Source of the DNA: JBLIKP01 sp047635375
Lineage (GTDB): Bacteria > Bacteroidota > Bacteroidia > Sphingobacteriales > Sphingobacteriaceae
Direction: 5' to 3'
Assembly (NCBI GenBank): GCA_047635375.1
Contig: JBLIKP010000106.1
Coordinates: 1 to 7,062 of the forward strand
Length of the DNA stretch: 7,062 bases
Position 1 is the stretch's first letter. Every line of letters begins with the position of its first letter. Position numbers and translations under genes: made by a program. The notes beneath the pieces are model-generated. The model saw only the letters and a program-made list of their open reading frames with translations. It searched no databases and was not told where the DNA came from. This document shows, in pieces, positions 1 through 6,183 of this stretch.

Positions 1-309
1 AATGACACGATTTGTTACGTTGTGACCAACATTGCCGATGTGCCAAATCAGGTTATCGCGCTTGATGTTTTCCCAAATCCAGCCGAAACAAGTATTTCGA
101 TTTTAACAGGTTTAAGAGGGGTTTCTAACTCCACGACTTTGAAGATTTTAAATCAAATGGGGCAAGTTGTTCTTGAAAAACAATTAGGTTCGGCAAATAA
201 TAATTTCATATCTGCTGATATTGATTTGCCAGAGTTACCTGCTGGTTTCTACAGTGTGGTAATAACTTCTGACACTGGAAGAGCTACCAAAAAGTTTATT
301 GTTAAGTAA
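1..309 (+). CDS. C-terminal fragment of a secreted protein with T9SS type A sorting domain (5' end outside window)
   Basis: The reading frame is open from base 1 and ends at TAA 307-309, so this is the last 102 codons of a longer gene. The GTG at 22 is internal: codons before it (NDTICYVV) read straight through. The fragment has the usual Por secretion/type A sorting layout. A DVFPNPA motif near the start (YPNP-like box) is followed by alternating beta strands including LKILNQMGQVV, the LPAGFYSVVI strand, and a basic end (TKKFIVK). In this family the domain directs proteins across the outer membrane through the type IX system and is cleaved when the protein is released or attached to the surface. 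The function of the missing N-terminal part cannot be inferred. The gene converges with rlmG and has a strong terminator 24 bp downstream. Confidence 0.88.
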   Translation, partial: NDTICYVVTNIADVPNQVIALDVFPNPAETSISILTGLRGVSNSTTLKILNQMGQVVLEKQLGSANNNFISADIDLPELPAGFYSVVITSDTGRATKKFIVK

Positions 310-333
310 TAATCAATAGTATTAAAAAATTGA

Positions 334-368
334 ACCGCCCTTGATATCAAGGGCGGTCTTTTTATTTT
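334..368 (+). terminator. Rho-independent terminator of the type A sorting protein gene, possibly bidirectional
   Basis: A perfect 24-bp palindrome (334-357, half-site ACCGCCCTTGAT) is followed on the plus strand by CTTTTTATTTT. As RNA it would form a GC-rich stem with a small AT loop, then a U-rich tail. It lies 24 bp after the stop codon at 309. On the minus strand the same palindrome is followed after four bases by TTTTTT, so it may also stop transcripts arriving from rlmG, whose stop codon is 130 bp away. Confidence 0.88.
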
Positions 369-391
369 ATGAAGTTTTGAATTTGATCCTT

Positions 392-408
392 GCCACAATT
401 ATCGTGGC
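392..408. repeat. Small inverted repeat GCCAC-N7-GTGGC downstream of rlmG
   Basis: Five-base arms (392-396 and 404-408) surround a 7-base loop in the convergent intergenic space. No T-run follows on either strand, so a terminator role for rlmG is only a weak possibility. Confidence 0.3.
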
Positions 409-487
409 GGAAAATTTGAGGAAAATTTATTCTTGTTTGTAATTTATGTGCCCTTCAATTGTGCTTTTGTTAATAGTCCAGAAAGCC

Positions 488-1558
488 CTACTTTGTGCAT
501 TTGTACACAATAAACTTATCATCCTCACCTATTACTTCAACTTGGTGAAATAAAGGCTTTAAATGAACTAAGTAATTTAAATGTTTGTTGGCTACAACCT
601 GTAAATTTCCACCCTCTTTTAAAGCTCCAGCACTTCCTCGAAATAAGGCTATGGCAATTTGAATATTAATTTCATATTCAAAATGAAAGGGTGGATTGGT
701 AACAACAAGGTCAAAGAAATTCTCCTTAAATATTGAAAACTCATCGTTAAAATGAAAGTGAATATTTTCTCCCTTTAAATTTAATTCAGATGACTTTATT
801 GCCAAATAAGCATCGTCCATTAAATGAATTTCAGCTTTCGGATTGCTCTTTAATATTTGGTGTGCGATTATTCCATTTCCTGAACCTAGGTCTAAAACTC
901 TTTCTTCGGAATTTGTTAGCTCCATTTTGCCCATAAAAAATTGCGTTGCATAATCGATATGGTCGGCGGAGAATACGCCAAAGTATTGTTTGTACTCCTG
1001 GTCTTTATAAGTGATTGTAGTGATTAGGTCTTTTTTGGTTGTTGTTTTCTTTTTAGAAAGAATTAATACGCGAGCTTTTTTAACTGCTCGGCTTTGTTCA
1101 ACTACTTCAAAGTATTCTTCGGCAATTTTAATAAGGTTTGGGCTGAAATGCCTGGTCATAAAACCACAAATTACCTTTACATCGTCGGTCGAGTTTTTTG
1201 AAATTTGCTCTAAAAAGAGAGTGAAGAAGTCAAGAGATTTCGGGATCTTCATCAACACCATATCGGTTTTTATATCCCAATCTGCAATTGGATCCAGCCA
1301 CGTTGGAGCATTCAATTTATTGGCTTTAGCGTTTGAAAATTGAGCTACTTCTTGACTTTTATGAGTTAATACCACATGAGGGTTAAATTGGTTTAATAGA
1401 CAATTTAAATACCCAAACCTATCGTTAAAAAGTGAAAGTGCGGTCGGCTTTAATTCAAGTTCGTTGAAAGTTTGAAGGATTAGCTCATCTGCAGCGCTCC
1501 AAGCACGTAGGGATCTGTCTTCTGATAAATCGAATCTTTTAAGGTTTTGTACGTTCAT
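488..1558 (-). CDS. rlmG: 23S rRNA guanine-N2 methyltransferase, RlmG type
   Basis: This 356-residue protein has the two-domain plan of the RlmG/RsmC family: a degenerate N-terminal methyltransferase-like half and a catalytic Rossmann-fold C-terminal half. The SAM-binding motif VLDLGSGNG is at 221-229. The catalytic NPPFH motif, typical of N2-guanine methyltransferases acting on rRNA, is at 288-292. The N-terminal half carries signatures I recognise from E. coli RlmG: LRAWSAADELIL (18-29), NDRFGYLNCLL (45-55), VLMKIPKSL (101-109) and KKARVLIL (160-167). These favour RlmG (m2G1835 of 23S rRNA) over RsmC (m2G1207 of 16S rRNA). Length is close to the roughly 375 residues of E. coli RlmG. The enzyme would act in the cytoplasm on the large subunit or its precursor. 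No Shine-Dalgarno or clear promoter is visible before the ATG at 1558. A terminator separates it from the upstream secreted-protein gene, so transcription could be independent or by readthrough. Confidence 0.87.
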   Translation of the reverse strand: MNVQNLKRFDLSEDRSLRAWSAADELILQTFNELELKPTALSLFNDRFGYLNCLLNQFNPHVVLTHKSQEVAQFSNAKANKLNAPTWLDPIADWDIKTDMVLMKIPKSLDFFTLFLEQISKNSTDDVKVICGFMTRHFSPNLIKIAEEYFEVVEQSRAVKKARVLILSKKKTTTKKDLITTITYKDQEYKQYFGVFSADHIDYATQFFMGKMELTNSEERVLDLGSGNGIIAHQILKSNPKAEIHLMDDAYLAIKSSELNLKGENIHFHFNDEFSIFKENFFDLVVTNPPFHFEYEINIQIAIALFRGSAGALKEGGNLQVVANKHLNYLVHLKPLFHQVEVIGEDDKFIVYKCTK

Positions 1559-1608
1559 GTTTTGGGCAATTGCGAAGTTGAAGCTAGTTACTAAAATTTG
1601 ATAGGCAT

Positions 1609-1637
1609 AAAAAAAGCCCCGATTTCTCGAGGCTTTT
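1609..1637 (-). terminator. Rho-independent terminator of the type B sorting protein gene
   Basis: Read on the minus strand, arms of 11 bases (1627-1637 and 1612-1622, one G-T wobble) enclose a GAAA tetraloop, and the hairpin runs directly into a run of seven T. It begins 19 bp after the stop codon at 1657. On the plus strand the wobble becomes an A-C mismatch and no T-run of comparable length follows, so it is oriented for the minus strand. Confidence 0.88.
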
Positions 1638-1656
1638 GTATTTCGAATTACTCAGA

Positions 1657-3204
1657 TTACGGAGTAATTGTGATTGTTCCTTTGTATTCAATATCGGCGT
1701 CTTCTGGGTTTAATTTGTAGTACGCATAGATTGCATAAACACCAGGAATAACATCATTCCCATTAATTTTTCCATCCCAACGATCATTGATATCAGCCGA
1801 TTGGAAAACAACTTCTCCCCATCGGTTTACAATGTACATTGTGATTTGGTCTGGAGCTTGTTGAGCCGATGGACCATAAGTTTCGTTAATTCCATCTCCA
1901 TTTGGTGAGAAAGCTGTTGGCCAGTAAAGATCTGGAGTAGAACAACTTCCATCATTGATTGGAGCGACAGCTACATTTTGAGCTTGGCTTGGAGTTTCTC
2001 CTGTTTTGGTAACAGTTAAAATTGGGTCAAAATTTCCAGCTGAAGTGTACGTGTGAGTTTGTGTTCCGTCTCCTGTTGCGTCAACAGTACCATCACCATT
2101 AAAATCCCATTCGTAAGTCCAAGCTGGATCTCCACCGGTTAAATTCGTGAAAGTAACCACGTCATCATCCACACATGGAGTTAAATTGTCAACTGAGAAA
2201 TCTGCGCAAGCTACAGTAAATGTGCCAGCAACAGTTCCAGATGGAATTTCGTTAGCACATGCATCTAAAAGAGAATTGTTGTCAGAACCAGTAACAATTG
2301 TTACAGTATATTCTCCCGCTTCTAAAGTAGTCCCGGCAGTTAAAGTGATAGTAATTCCACTTGTCAAGTCAACAGGTCCACAGTCGTCTCCTGTAATAGA
2401 AGCGATAGATGCCATAGTTCCGCTTGGAGCAGTTAACTGAACATCGTCATTTGCGATAGAGTTACAATCAATTGGCTCATCAAAGAAGAGTGAGAATGTA
2501 GTTTGAGTGCACAATACAGATTGAGAAGCTTGTTGCTCAATTGATGGTGGCTCGCTATCTAAAATTGCAGGATCAGTAGCAGTAAAGTCGATTTGGAATG
2601 ACGAGGATGCTGCAGAGAATCTGTTTACACAAATTACATAAGTATTACCTTGAGTTACAGAAACAGGAGCAGTATTTTGCGTTCCTGTTAGTCCGTTTGC
2701 TCCAGTTACACCTGCAGTTCTAACGGCATTACATGCGTCGTTACCATCGGTTAATTTCGCTACCATTGTGGCGTGATTACGGCGAATGGCATCACAACGG
2801 TTTGCAGGAGCTGTACCTGCTGGTGCCGCATCTAAGTTATAAACCACCCAGTCAAAATCGGCAGTATTGTCAGGTGAAGTACCTTGGTTTGGGTCGATAG
2901 AGAAAAATAAGTCTCCATCTTGCTCTGGTGTTAATATGTACCAGATAGAATTTTCCTCACCCTTCGCAGGTTTAGTAGGATTTGTTTCAGTGTTTGCGAA
3001 ACAAGATTCTGAAAATCCATTCCCTGCATTTAAAGGATTGATTTCAGTTTCATTACTTCCGGGTCCAATAAAAGCATCATTTTGGATAATACTGGCTGTA
3101 CAGAAAATACGTTTTGCAAAAAAGCAATCTTGCTCAGGAAGTTGAGCGAATGCTGATGTTGATGTTGCCAATCCTATAAGGATGGGTATAATAGTCTTTC
3201 TCAT
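1657..3204 (-). CDS. Secreted multidomain protein with PKD domain and gliding-motility/T9SS type B sorting domain
   Basis: Start chosen at ATG 3204 (515 residues). It begins a clean signal peptide, MRKTIIPILIGLATSTSAFA, with likely cleavage before Q21. A longer frame reaches ATG 3255, but it would put non-secretory residues in front and place the promoter -7 box inside the gene. Domains, in order: an N-terminal beta-rich region with NSIWYILTP (85-93) and DFDWVVYNL, resembling CUB or pre-peptidase-like modules of Bacteroidota surface proteins (to about 210); a bacterial Ig-like domain from EPPSIE (218) to about 333; a PKD domain (about 335-415) with WDFNGDG and THTYTSAGNF; and a type B C-terminal sorting domain (about 424-515) with PTAFSPNGDGINE, NRWGEVVF, WDG and GVYAIYAYY. 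Many cysteines suggest disulfides outside the cell. The protein is expected to leave by the T9SS and act at the surface or in the medium, probably in adhesion. No catalytic motif is visible. Confidence 0.9.
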   Translation of the reverse strand: MRKTIIPILIGLATSTSAFAQLPEQDCFFAKRIFCTASIIQNDAFIGPGSNETEINPLNAGNGFSESCFANTETNPTKPAKGEENSIWYILTPEQDGDLFFSIDPNQGTSPDNTADFDWVVYNLDAAPAGTAPANRCDAIRRNHATMVAKLTDGNDACNAVRTAGVTGANGLTGTQNTAPVSVTQGNTYVICVNRFSAASSSFQIDFTATDPAILDSEPPSIEQQASQSVLCTQTTFSLFFDEPIDCNSIANDDVQLTAPSGTMASIASITGDDCGPVDLTSGITITLTAGTTLEAGEYTVTIVTGSDNNSLLDACANEIPSGTVAGTFTVACADFSVDNLTPCVDDDVVTFTNLTGGDPAWTYEWDFNGDGTVDATGDGTQTHTYTSAGNFDPILTVTKTGETPSQAQNVAVAPINDGSCSTPDLYWPTAFSPNGDGINETYGPSAQQAPDQITMYIVNRWGEVVFQSADINDRWDGKINGNDVIPGVYAIYAYYKLNPEDADIEYKGTITITP

Positions 3205-3235
3205 AATAATCACACGTTTGTGTCGAAACAAGTGC

Positions 3236-3267
3236 CAAAAATAACCATAAAGCATTGGTAATGCAAA
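3236..3267 (-). promoter_or_regulatory. Bacteroidota-type promoter for the type B sorting protein gene
   Basis: On the minus strand a -33 TTTG (plus-strand CAAA 3264-3267) is followed after 20 bases by TATTTTTG (3236-3243), a full match to the Bacteroidota -7 consensus TAnnTTTG. Transcription would begin near 3229, giving a leader of about 25 nt to ATG 3204. This supports 3204 over 3255 as start codon. No Shine-Dalgarno is seen in the leader, which is usual for this phylum. Confidence 0.65.
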
Positions 3268-3311
3268 GGCTTTTATTTATAACTCTTTTTTAACTTAAAA
3301 AAATAAATAGG

Positions 3312-3343
3312 CAGAATAAAATTCTGTTTTAAAATTTATTCTG
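3312..3343 (-). terminator. Weak terminator-like inverted repeat after hutH
   Basis: Perfect 9-base arms (CAGAATAAA at 3312-3320, TTTATTCTG at 3335-3343) lie 22 bp beyond the hutH stop codon. On the minus strand they are followed by CCTATTTATTTTTTT. The stem is AT-rich, and a competing shorter hairpin (3312-3326) exists, so termination may be incomplete. Confidence 0.45.
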
Positions 3344-3365
3344 TGAAGATGCTTTAATAAAAGAT

Positions 3366-4886
3366 TTAGGCTGATGCATGCCCCAAATAATCTTCAGGAT
3401 TGATTTGCCTAAGAATTTCTTCAGTTTTACGCATTTCTTTGTACATCACCACGTCGGTTTTAATAAATGGAACCGTTTCGCGAATTCTATTTATTAGACC
3501 CTTTAATTTGGGTGAGGTTTGCTGCCAGTCTCTAAATTCTATTCCTTGAGCAGCATTTATTAGTTCAATTGCTAATATTTTCTCTAAATTTTCTACAACT
3601 CGCATAAGTTTTACCGCTCCGTTTGCTCCCATACTCACATGATCTTCCTGACCGTTGCTGCTTACAATAGAATCAACCGATGACGGTGTGCATAATTGTT
3701 TATTTTCACTTACAATGGATGCAGCAGTATATTGTGTAATCATAAACCCACTATCCAAACCGGCTTTTTCCATAAGAAACGGAGGCAAACCCCTGTGTCC
3801 CATGTTTAGCTTAAACGTTCGTCGCTCCGAAATATTCCCTAACTCGGCCATGCCGATTGCTAAATAATCAAAGATTAATGCCAAAGGCTGGCCGTGAAAA
3901 TTACCTCCAGAAAGGATTTTATCTTCATCAGGGAAAATGTTTGGATTATCAGTTACAGAATTTATTTCTCTTAAAATCACCTCCCTAGCATGGCTGATTA
4001 CGTCTTTTGTGGCGCCATGAACCTGGGGGATGCACCTAAAACTATAAGGATCTTGAACGGCTTGCTTCTCTTGCCTGGCCAAAGTGCTTTCAGCAAGAAG
4101 ATTTCTAAGGTTTGCGGCAGTGGCCATTTGCCCCGGATGAGGTCGTACTTGGTGGATTAGCGCGTCTAATGGGTCAAGCCTACAGTCATAAGCCTCAAAT
4201 GAAACAGCGCTTATTAAATCTGCCTTGAGCGAAAGATCCATGCTTTTTATAAGTGCAACCACACCGTATGCACCCATGAACTGGGTTCCATTTAAAAGTG
4301 CTAAACCCTCTTTGGCCTTTAGCTTTAAAGGTATTAATCCGTATTTTTTTTCTATTTTTTCGGCATCAGTTCTAACGCCGTTTTCATAATATTCTCCTAG
4401 TCCTATGACAGGTAAGCTTAAATGAGCCAATGGCGCAAGGTCACCCGAAGCACCTAAGCTTCCTTGGGTGTAAACCACAGGAATAATGTTAAGGTTGTAA
4501 AACTCAACAAGCCTGCTTACTAACTCCAAGGTAACCCCCGAATGTCCCTGAGCAAGGGACTGGATTTTCAGAAGCAGCATGACACGAACAATGTTTTCCG
4601 GAACCAAATCACCGGCACCACAAGCATGAGACATTACTAAGTTGTGTTGCAATTGTTCCAAGTCTTGCTTATCGACCTGGACGTTACAAAGCGATCCAAA
4701 ACCCGTATTGATTCCATAAACCACATCATGGTTATCACCAGTAAACCTTTCGTCAAGATATCGGCGACAGCCTAAAATGGCTTCGGTGGCAGCTGAAGAT
4801 AATTCTAACTGCTTATGACTATTTACCACCTCCCTAATTTTCTTTACTGTAAGTGGGGTATTATCTATGAAGTGTATGTTGCTCAT
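3366..4886 (-). CDS. hutH: Histidine ammonia-lyase
   Basis: This cytoplasmic enzyme removes ammonia from L-histidine to give trans-urocanate, the first step of histidine use. The 506-residue length is normal for the family. The Ala-Ser-Gly triad that cyclises into the MIO electrophile is A146-S147-G148 in GSLGASGDLAPLAH. Other family active-site positions are present: Y57 in VVYGINTGFG, the S86-H87 pair of histidine-type lyases (rather than the FL or HL seen in phenylalanine and tyrosine enzymes), N199 in LALLNGTQ, Y281 and R284 in QDPYSFRC, and E414 in QEDHVSMG. The start is ATG 4886, closely preceded by a -7 box and with no Shine-Dalgarno. No other hut gene lies nearby. A Crp/Fnr-type regulator is transcribed divergently, and control of hutH by it is possible but not shown. 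An aromatic lyase with different preference is unlikely given the SH pair. Confidence 0.94.
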   Translation of the reverse strand: MSNIHFIDNTPLTVKKIREVVNSHKQLELSSAATEAILGCRRYLDERFTGDNHDVVYGINTGFGSLCNVQVDKQDLEQLQHNLVMSHACGAGDLVPENIVRVMLLLKIQSLAQGHSGVTLELVSRLVEFYNLNIIPVVYTQGSLGASGDLAPLAHLSLPVIGLGEYYENGVRTDAEKIEKKYGLIPLKLKAKEGLALLNGTQFMGAYGVVALIKSMDLSLKADLISAVSFEAYDCRLDPLDALIHQVRPHPGQMATAANLRNLLAESTLARQEKQAVQDPYSFRCIPQVHGATKDVISHAREVILREINSVTDNPNIFPDEDKILSGGNFHGQPLALIFDYLAIGMAELGNISERRTFKLNMGHRGLPPFLMEKAGLDSGFMITQYTAASIVSENKQLCTPSSVDSIVSSNGQEDHVSMGANGAVKLMRVVENLEKILAIELINAAQGIEFRDWQQTSPKLKGLINRIRETVPFIKTDVVMYKEMRKTEEILRQINPEDYLGHASA

Positions 4887-4902
4887 TTTTTGGGTTTGGC
4901 GA

Positions 4903-4910
4903 CAAATATA
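4903..4910 (-). promoter_or_regulatory. -7 promoter box of hutH
   Basis: The minus-strand sequence TATATTTG matches the Bacteroidota -7 consensus TAnnTTTG exactly. It lies 16 bp before the hutH ATG, giving a very short leader of around 10 nt. No good TTTG is seen at the usual -33 distance (the best is GTTC at 21 bases), so activity may be low or need an activator. Confidence 0.5.
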
Positions 4911-4939
4911 AGGACTTTCACCTTGATTTTTGAACTGTT

Positions 4940-4954
4940 GGAATGGTGGATTCC
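4940..4954. promoter_or_regulatory. Inverted repeat GGAAT-N5-ATTCC, candidate operator between hutH and the Crp/Fnr regulator
   Basis: Perfect 5-base arms sit in the 92-bp divergent interval, 25 bp before the preferred regulator start (4979) and about 30 bp upstream of the hutH -7 box. A dimeric helix-turn-helix regulator could use such a site, but it is not the classic CRP or FNR half-site (TGTGA or TTGAT). It also overlaps an alternative upstream ATG at 4943. Confidence 0.25.
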
Positions 4955-4978
4955 GTTTATCTGTTTACTTTTAAGGCT

Positions 4979-5617
4979 ATGGATCAAAACGCTTTAAAAG
5001 CATTTCCTAATTTATACACCAATAAAGCATTATCTGAAAGTATCATGGCCAAAGGGAGTCTTGTTACTTTTAGGCAGGGAGAGGTGATTATGGAGTATGG
5101 CGGATTCCCAAAACTTATACCTCTACTTATAAAAGGTGTGCTTAAAATAACTCGTCAGAATTCAGATGGAAAAGAACTTTTCTTATATAATCTATTGCCG
5201 GGCCAAACTTGTGCTATGACCCTGGACTGTTGTTTTGGAAATCAGCCTAGTGAGATTCGGGCTGTCGCCGAAGAGGATGGAGAGTTCATAGGTTTACCTA
5301 AGCACGATGTAGGAAATTGGATGCGAGAACACCCACATTGGACCGAGTTTGTTATGAAAACCTATAATTTTAGGTTTAATGAATTGCTTCAAACAATAGA
5401 TCAAGTGGCGTTTAAGCAATTGGACCAAAGGCTAATTGATTACTTGAAAAATCATCAAGAAAGTAAGAGGACAAATGTGTTGAATTTGAAGCATGAACAA
5501 ATTGCGAATGATTTAAACTCGTCGAGGGAGGTGATTTCTAGATTGCTAAAGCAGTTGGAAAATAAGGGGGTGGTTACTTTGGCAAGGAATAAAATTACTC
5601 TAATTATTAATGTGTAA
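4979..5617 (+). CDS. Crp/Fnr-family transcriptional regulator
   Basis: Start taken at ATG 4979 (212 residues), which begins like other family members. ATG 4943 would add 12 residues (MVDSVYLFTFKA) without any domain. A cyclic-nucleotide-binding-like beta barrel spans about 20-115, including FRQGEVIMEYG, the LYNLLPGQT turn and SEIRAVAEEDGEFIGL. A long dimerisation helix covers about 118-145. A winged helix-turn-helix lies at about 165-207, with KHEQIANDLNSSREVISRLL; recognition helix residues R183, E184, S187 and R188 resemble the RExxSR pattern of the family. The barrel lacks the usual cAMP cassette before R94 and instead has C78, C84 and C85 close together, so the ligand may not be cAMP. There is no N-terminal FNR-type cysteine set. 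It faces hutH divergently. No convincing promoter or terminator of its own was found. Confidence 0.9.
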   Translation: MDQNALKAFPNLYTNKALSESIMAKGSLVTFRQGEVIMEYGGFPKLIPLLIKGVLKITRQNSDGKELFLYNLLPGQTCAMTLDCCFGNQPSEIRAVAEEDGEFIGLPKHDVGNWMREHPHWTEFVMKTYNFRFNELLQTIDQVAFKQLDQRLIDYLKNHQESKRTNVLNLKHEQIANDLNSSREVISRLLKQLENKGVVTLARNKITLIINV

Positions 5618-5620
5618 TTG

Positions 5621-5692
5621 TTAATTAGTAAAATTAAACCCGATTCCTCCGTGATAACTGCCTGCAATCAAAGTGGGGTTTAAATTATGTCT
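5621..5692 (-). pseudogene. Possible C-terminal remnant of an outer-membrane beta-barrel-type gene
   Basis: The minus strand reads 23 codons from just after an in-frame stop at 5693-5695 to TAA at 5621-5623. The peptide contains NPTLIAGSYHGGIGFNF, with a glycine-aromatic alternation and a final FNF plus two residues, as in the last strand of many outer-membrane proteins. There is no start codon and the frame is closed upstream. The 134-bp repeat begins only about 10 bp away at 5703, which would fit truncation of a gene by arrival of the repeat. It may also be chance; I do not recognise a specific family. Confidence 0.25.
5634..5683. repeat. 8-bp inverted repeat TTAAACCC/GGGTTTAA with 34-base loop
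   Basis: Arms at 5634-5641 and 5676-5683 are perfect and lie 17 bp after the Crp/Fnr stop codon. The loop is long and no T-run follows directly, so it is a poor intrinsic terminator. It coincides with the possible gene-end remnant on the minus strand. Confidence 0.4.
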
Positions 5693-5702
5693 TTAAAAAA
5701 GT

Positions 5703-5835
5703 GCGGCGAGTTTTTATGAAGTAAATTAAATCTTGGCAATTTGAGATTGCGGTCCTCAATATAGGCTTGTCCTTTTTCCATCGCTGAAAAAGAACGAAAA
5801 AACCTGTGGTGAGCATAGTCGAACCATCTAGGCTT
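5703..5835. repeat. Copy 1 of a 134-bp hairpin-rich direct repeat
   Basis: Aligned by eye with copy 2 at 6050-6183, it differs by about 10 substitutions and one single-base gap (about 92 percent identity). It can fold into three hairpins in series: GCAAT/ATTGC (5736-5750), CTTTTTC/GAAAAAG (5772-5792), and a compound hairpin (5801-5835) with outer CCT/AGG and inner GGT/ACC stems around GAG...TCGA. Copy 1 is one base shorter because it has GG where copy 2 has GGG before the first hairpin. Shared motifs continue beyond the end (AATTTGTCA at 5842-5850, then GCCAA...GGCTT at 5875-5911). Confidence 0.85.
5801..5835. repeat. REP-like compound hairpin in repeat copy 1
   Basis: The core GGTGAGCATAGTCGAACC (5808-5825) pairs GGT with ACC, then places tandem G-A opposite G-A, then a G-C pair and a small loop. 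This resembles widespread bacterial REP-like motifs of the form TGAGCnnAGTCGAA. Outer CCT (5803-5805) and AGG (5830-5832) can extend the stem. Confidence 0.5.
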
Positions 5836-5872
5836 ACAAATAATTTGTCAAGGACTATTATTTCGACTTTCC

Positions 5873-5911
5873 AAGCCAACCAAACTCCCTGCGGTCAGAC
5901 AAGGTTGGCTT
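5873..5911. repeat. Perfect 9-bp inverted repeat AAGCCAACC/GGTTGGCTT
   Basis: Arms at 5873-5881 and 5903-5911 enclose a 21-base loop. It follows copy 1 of the 134-bp repeat. A shorter counterpart, AGCC/GGCT at 6205-6220, lies at the equivalent place after copy 2, so it is probably a fourth, length-variable hairpin of the same unit. No T-run follows. Confidence 0.6.
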
Positions 5912-6049
5912 CGCGCTACCCGCCCCAAAGTCTTCAATAAGTCCTTTTCCAAATTCTTTGAATGCCGAATACCTGCCGCACGGGGTTTTTGCTTCTAATA
6001 ACTTTGAGTCGATTATAAAGAGAATTTGAAATTATTTCTTTTATCTGTT

Positions 6050-6183
6050 GCAACGAGTTTTTATGAAGTAAATTAAATCTTGGGCAATTTGAGATTGCTT
6101 TCCTCAATATTGTCTTGTCCTTTTTCCATCGCTGAAAAAGAACGAAAAAACCTGTGGTGAGGTCACTCGAACCATCTAGGCTT
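6050..6183. repeat. Copy 2 of the 134-bp hairpin-rich direct repeat
   Basis: It lies 347-348 bp after copy 1 in the same orientation. The three hairpins are conserved at 6084-6098, 6120-6140 and 6149-6183. Four of the substitutions relative to copy 1 fall in the apical part of the third hairpin, while its stems are unchanged. AATTTGTCA recurs at 6197-6205. Confidence 0.85.
6149..6183. repeat. REP-like compound hairpin in repeat copy 2
   Basis: The core GGTGAGGTCACTCGAACC (6156-6173) keeps the GGT/ACC stem and tandem G-A step of copy 1 but has a different apex. Outer CCT (6151-6153) and AGG (6178-6180) are also kept. Confidence 0.5.

Noticed and set aside
1011..1343. Plus-strand 110-codon frame
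   Set aside because: It is the antisense of rlmG, which has clear family motifs; the composition is that of a reverse-strand shadow.
2147..3145. Two plus-strand frames (2147-2440 and 2867-3145)
   Set aside because: Both are antisense to the type B sorting protein and show no domain or start signal.
3655..3867. Plus-strand 70-codon frame
   Set aside because: It is antisense to conserved hutH sequence.
4815..4997. Plus-strand 60-codon frame over the hutH start and divergent promoter
   Set aside because: It overlaps hutH and the regulator start in another frame, and its hydrophobic look comes from AT-rich DNA.
5455..5667. Minus-strand 70-codon frame
   Set aside because: It is antisense to the helix-turn-helix end of the Crp/Fnr gene.
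5685..5879. Minus-strand 64-codon frame containing LTTGFFVLFQRWKKDK, also readable in repeat copy 2
   Set aside because: It lies almost wholly in the repeat. Substitutions between the copies mostly change residues, and a one-base gap shifts the frame, so no protein appears to be maintained.
5703..6183. CRISPR array
   Set aside because: There are only two copies of a long repeat with a 214-bp gap, no short regular repeats and no cas genes.
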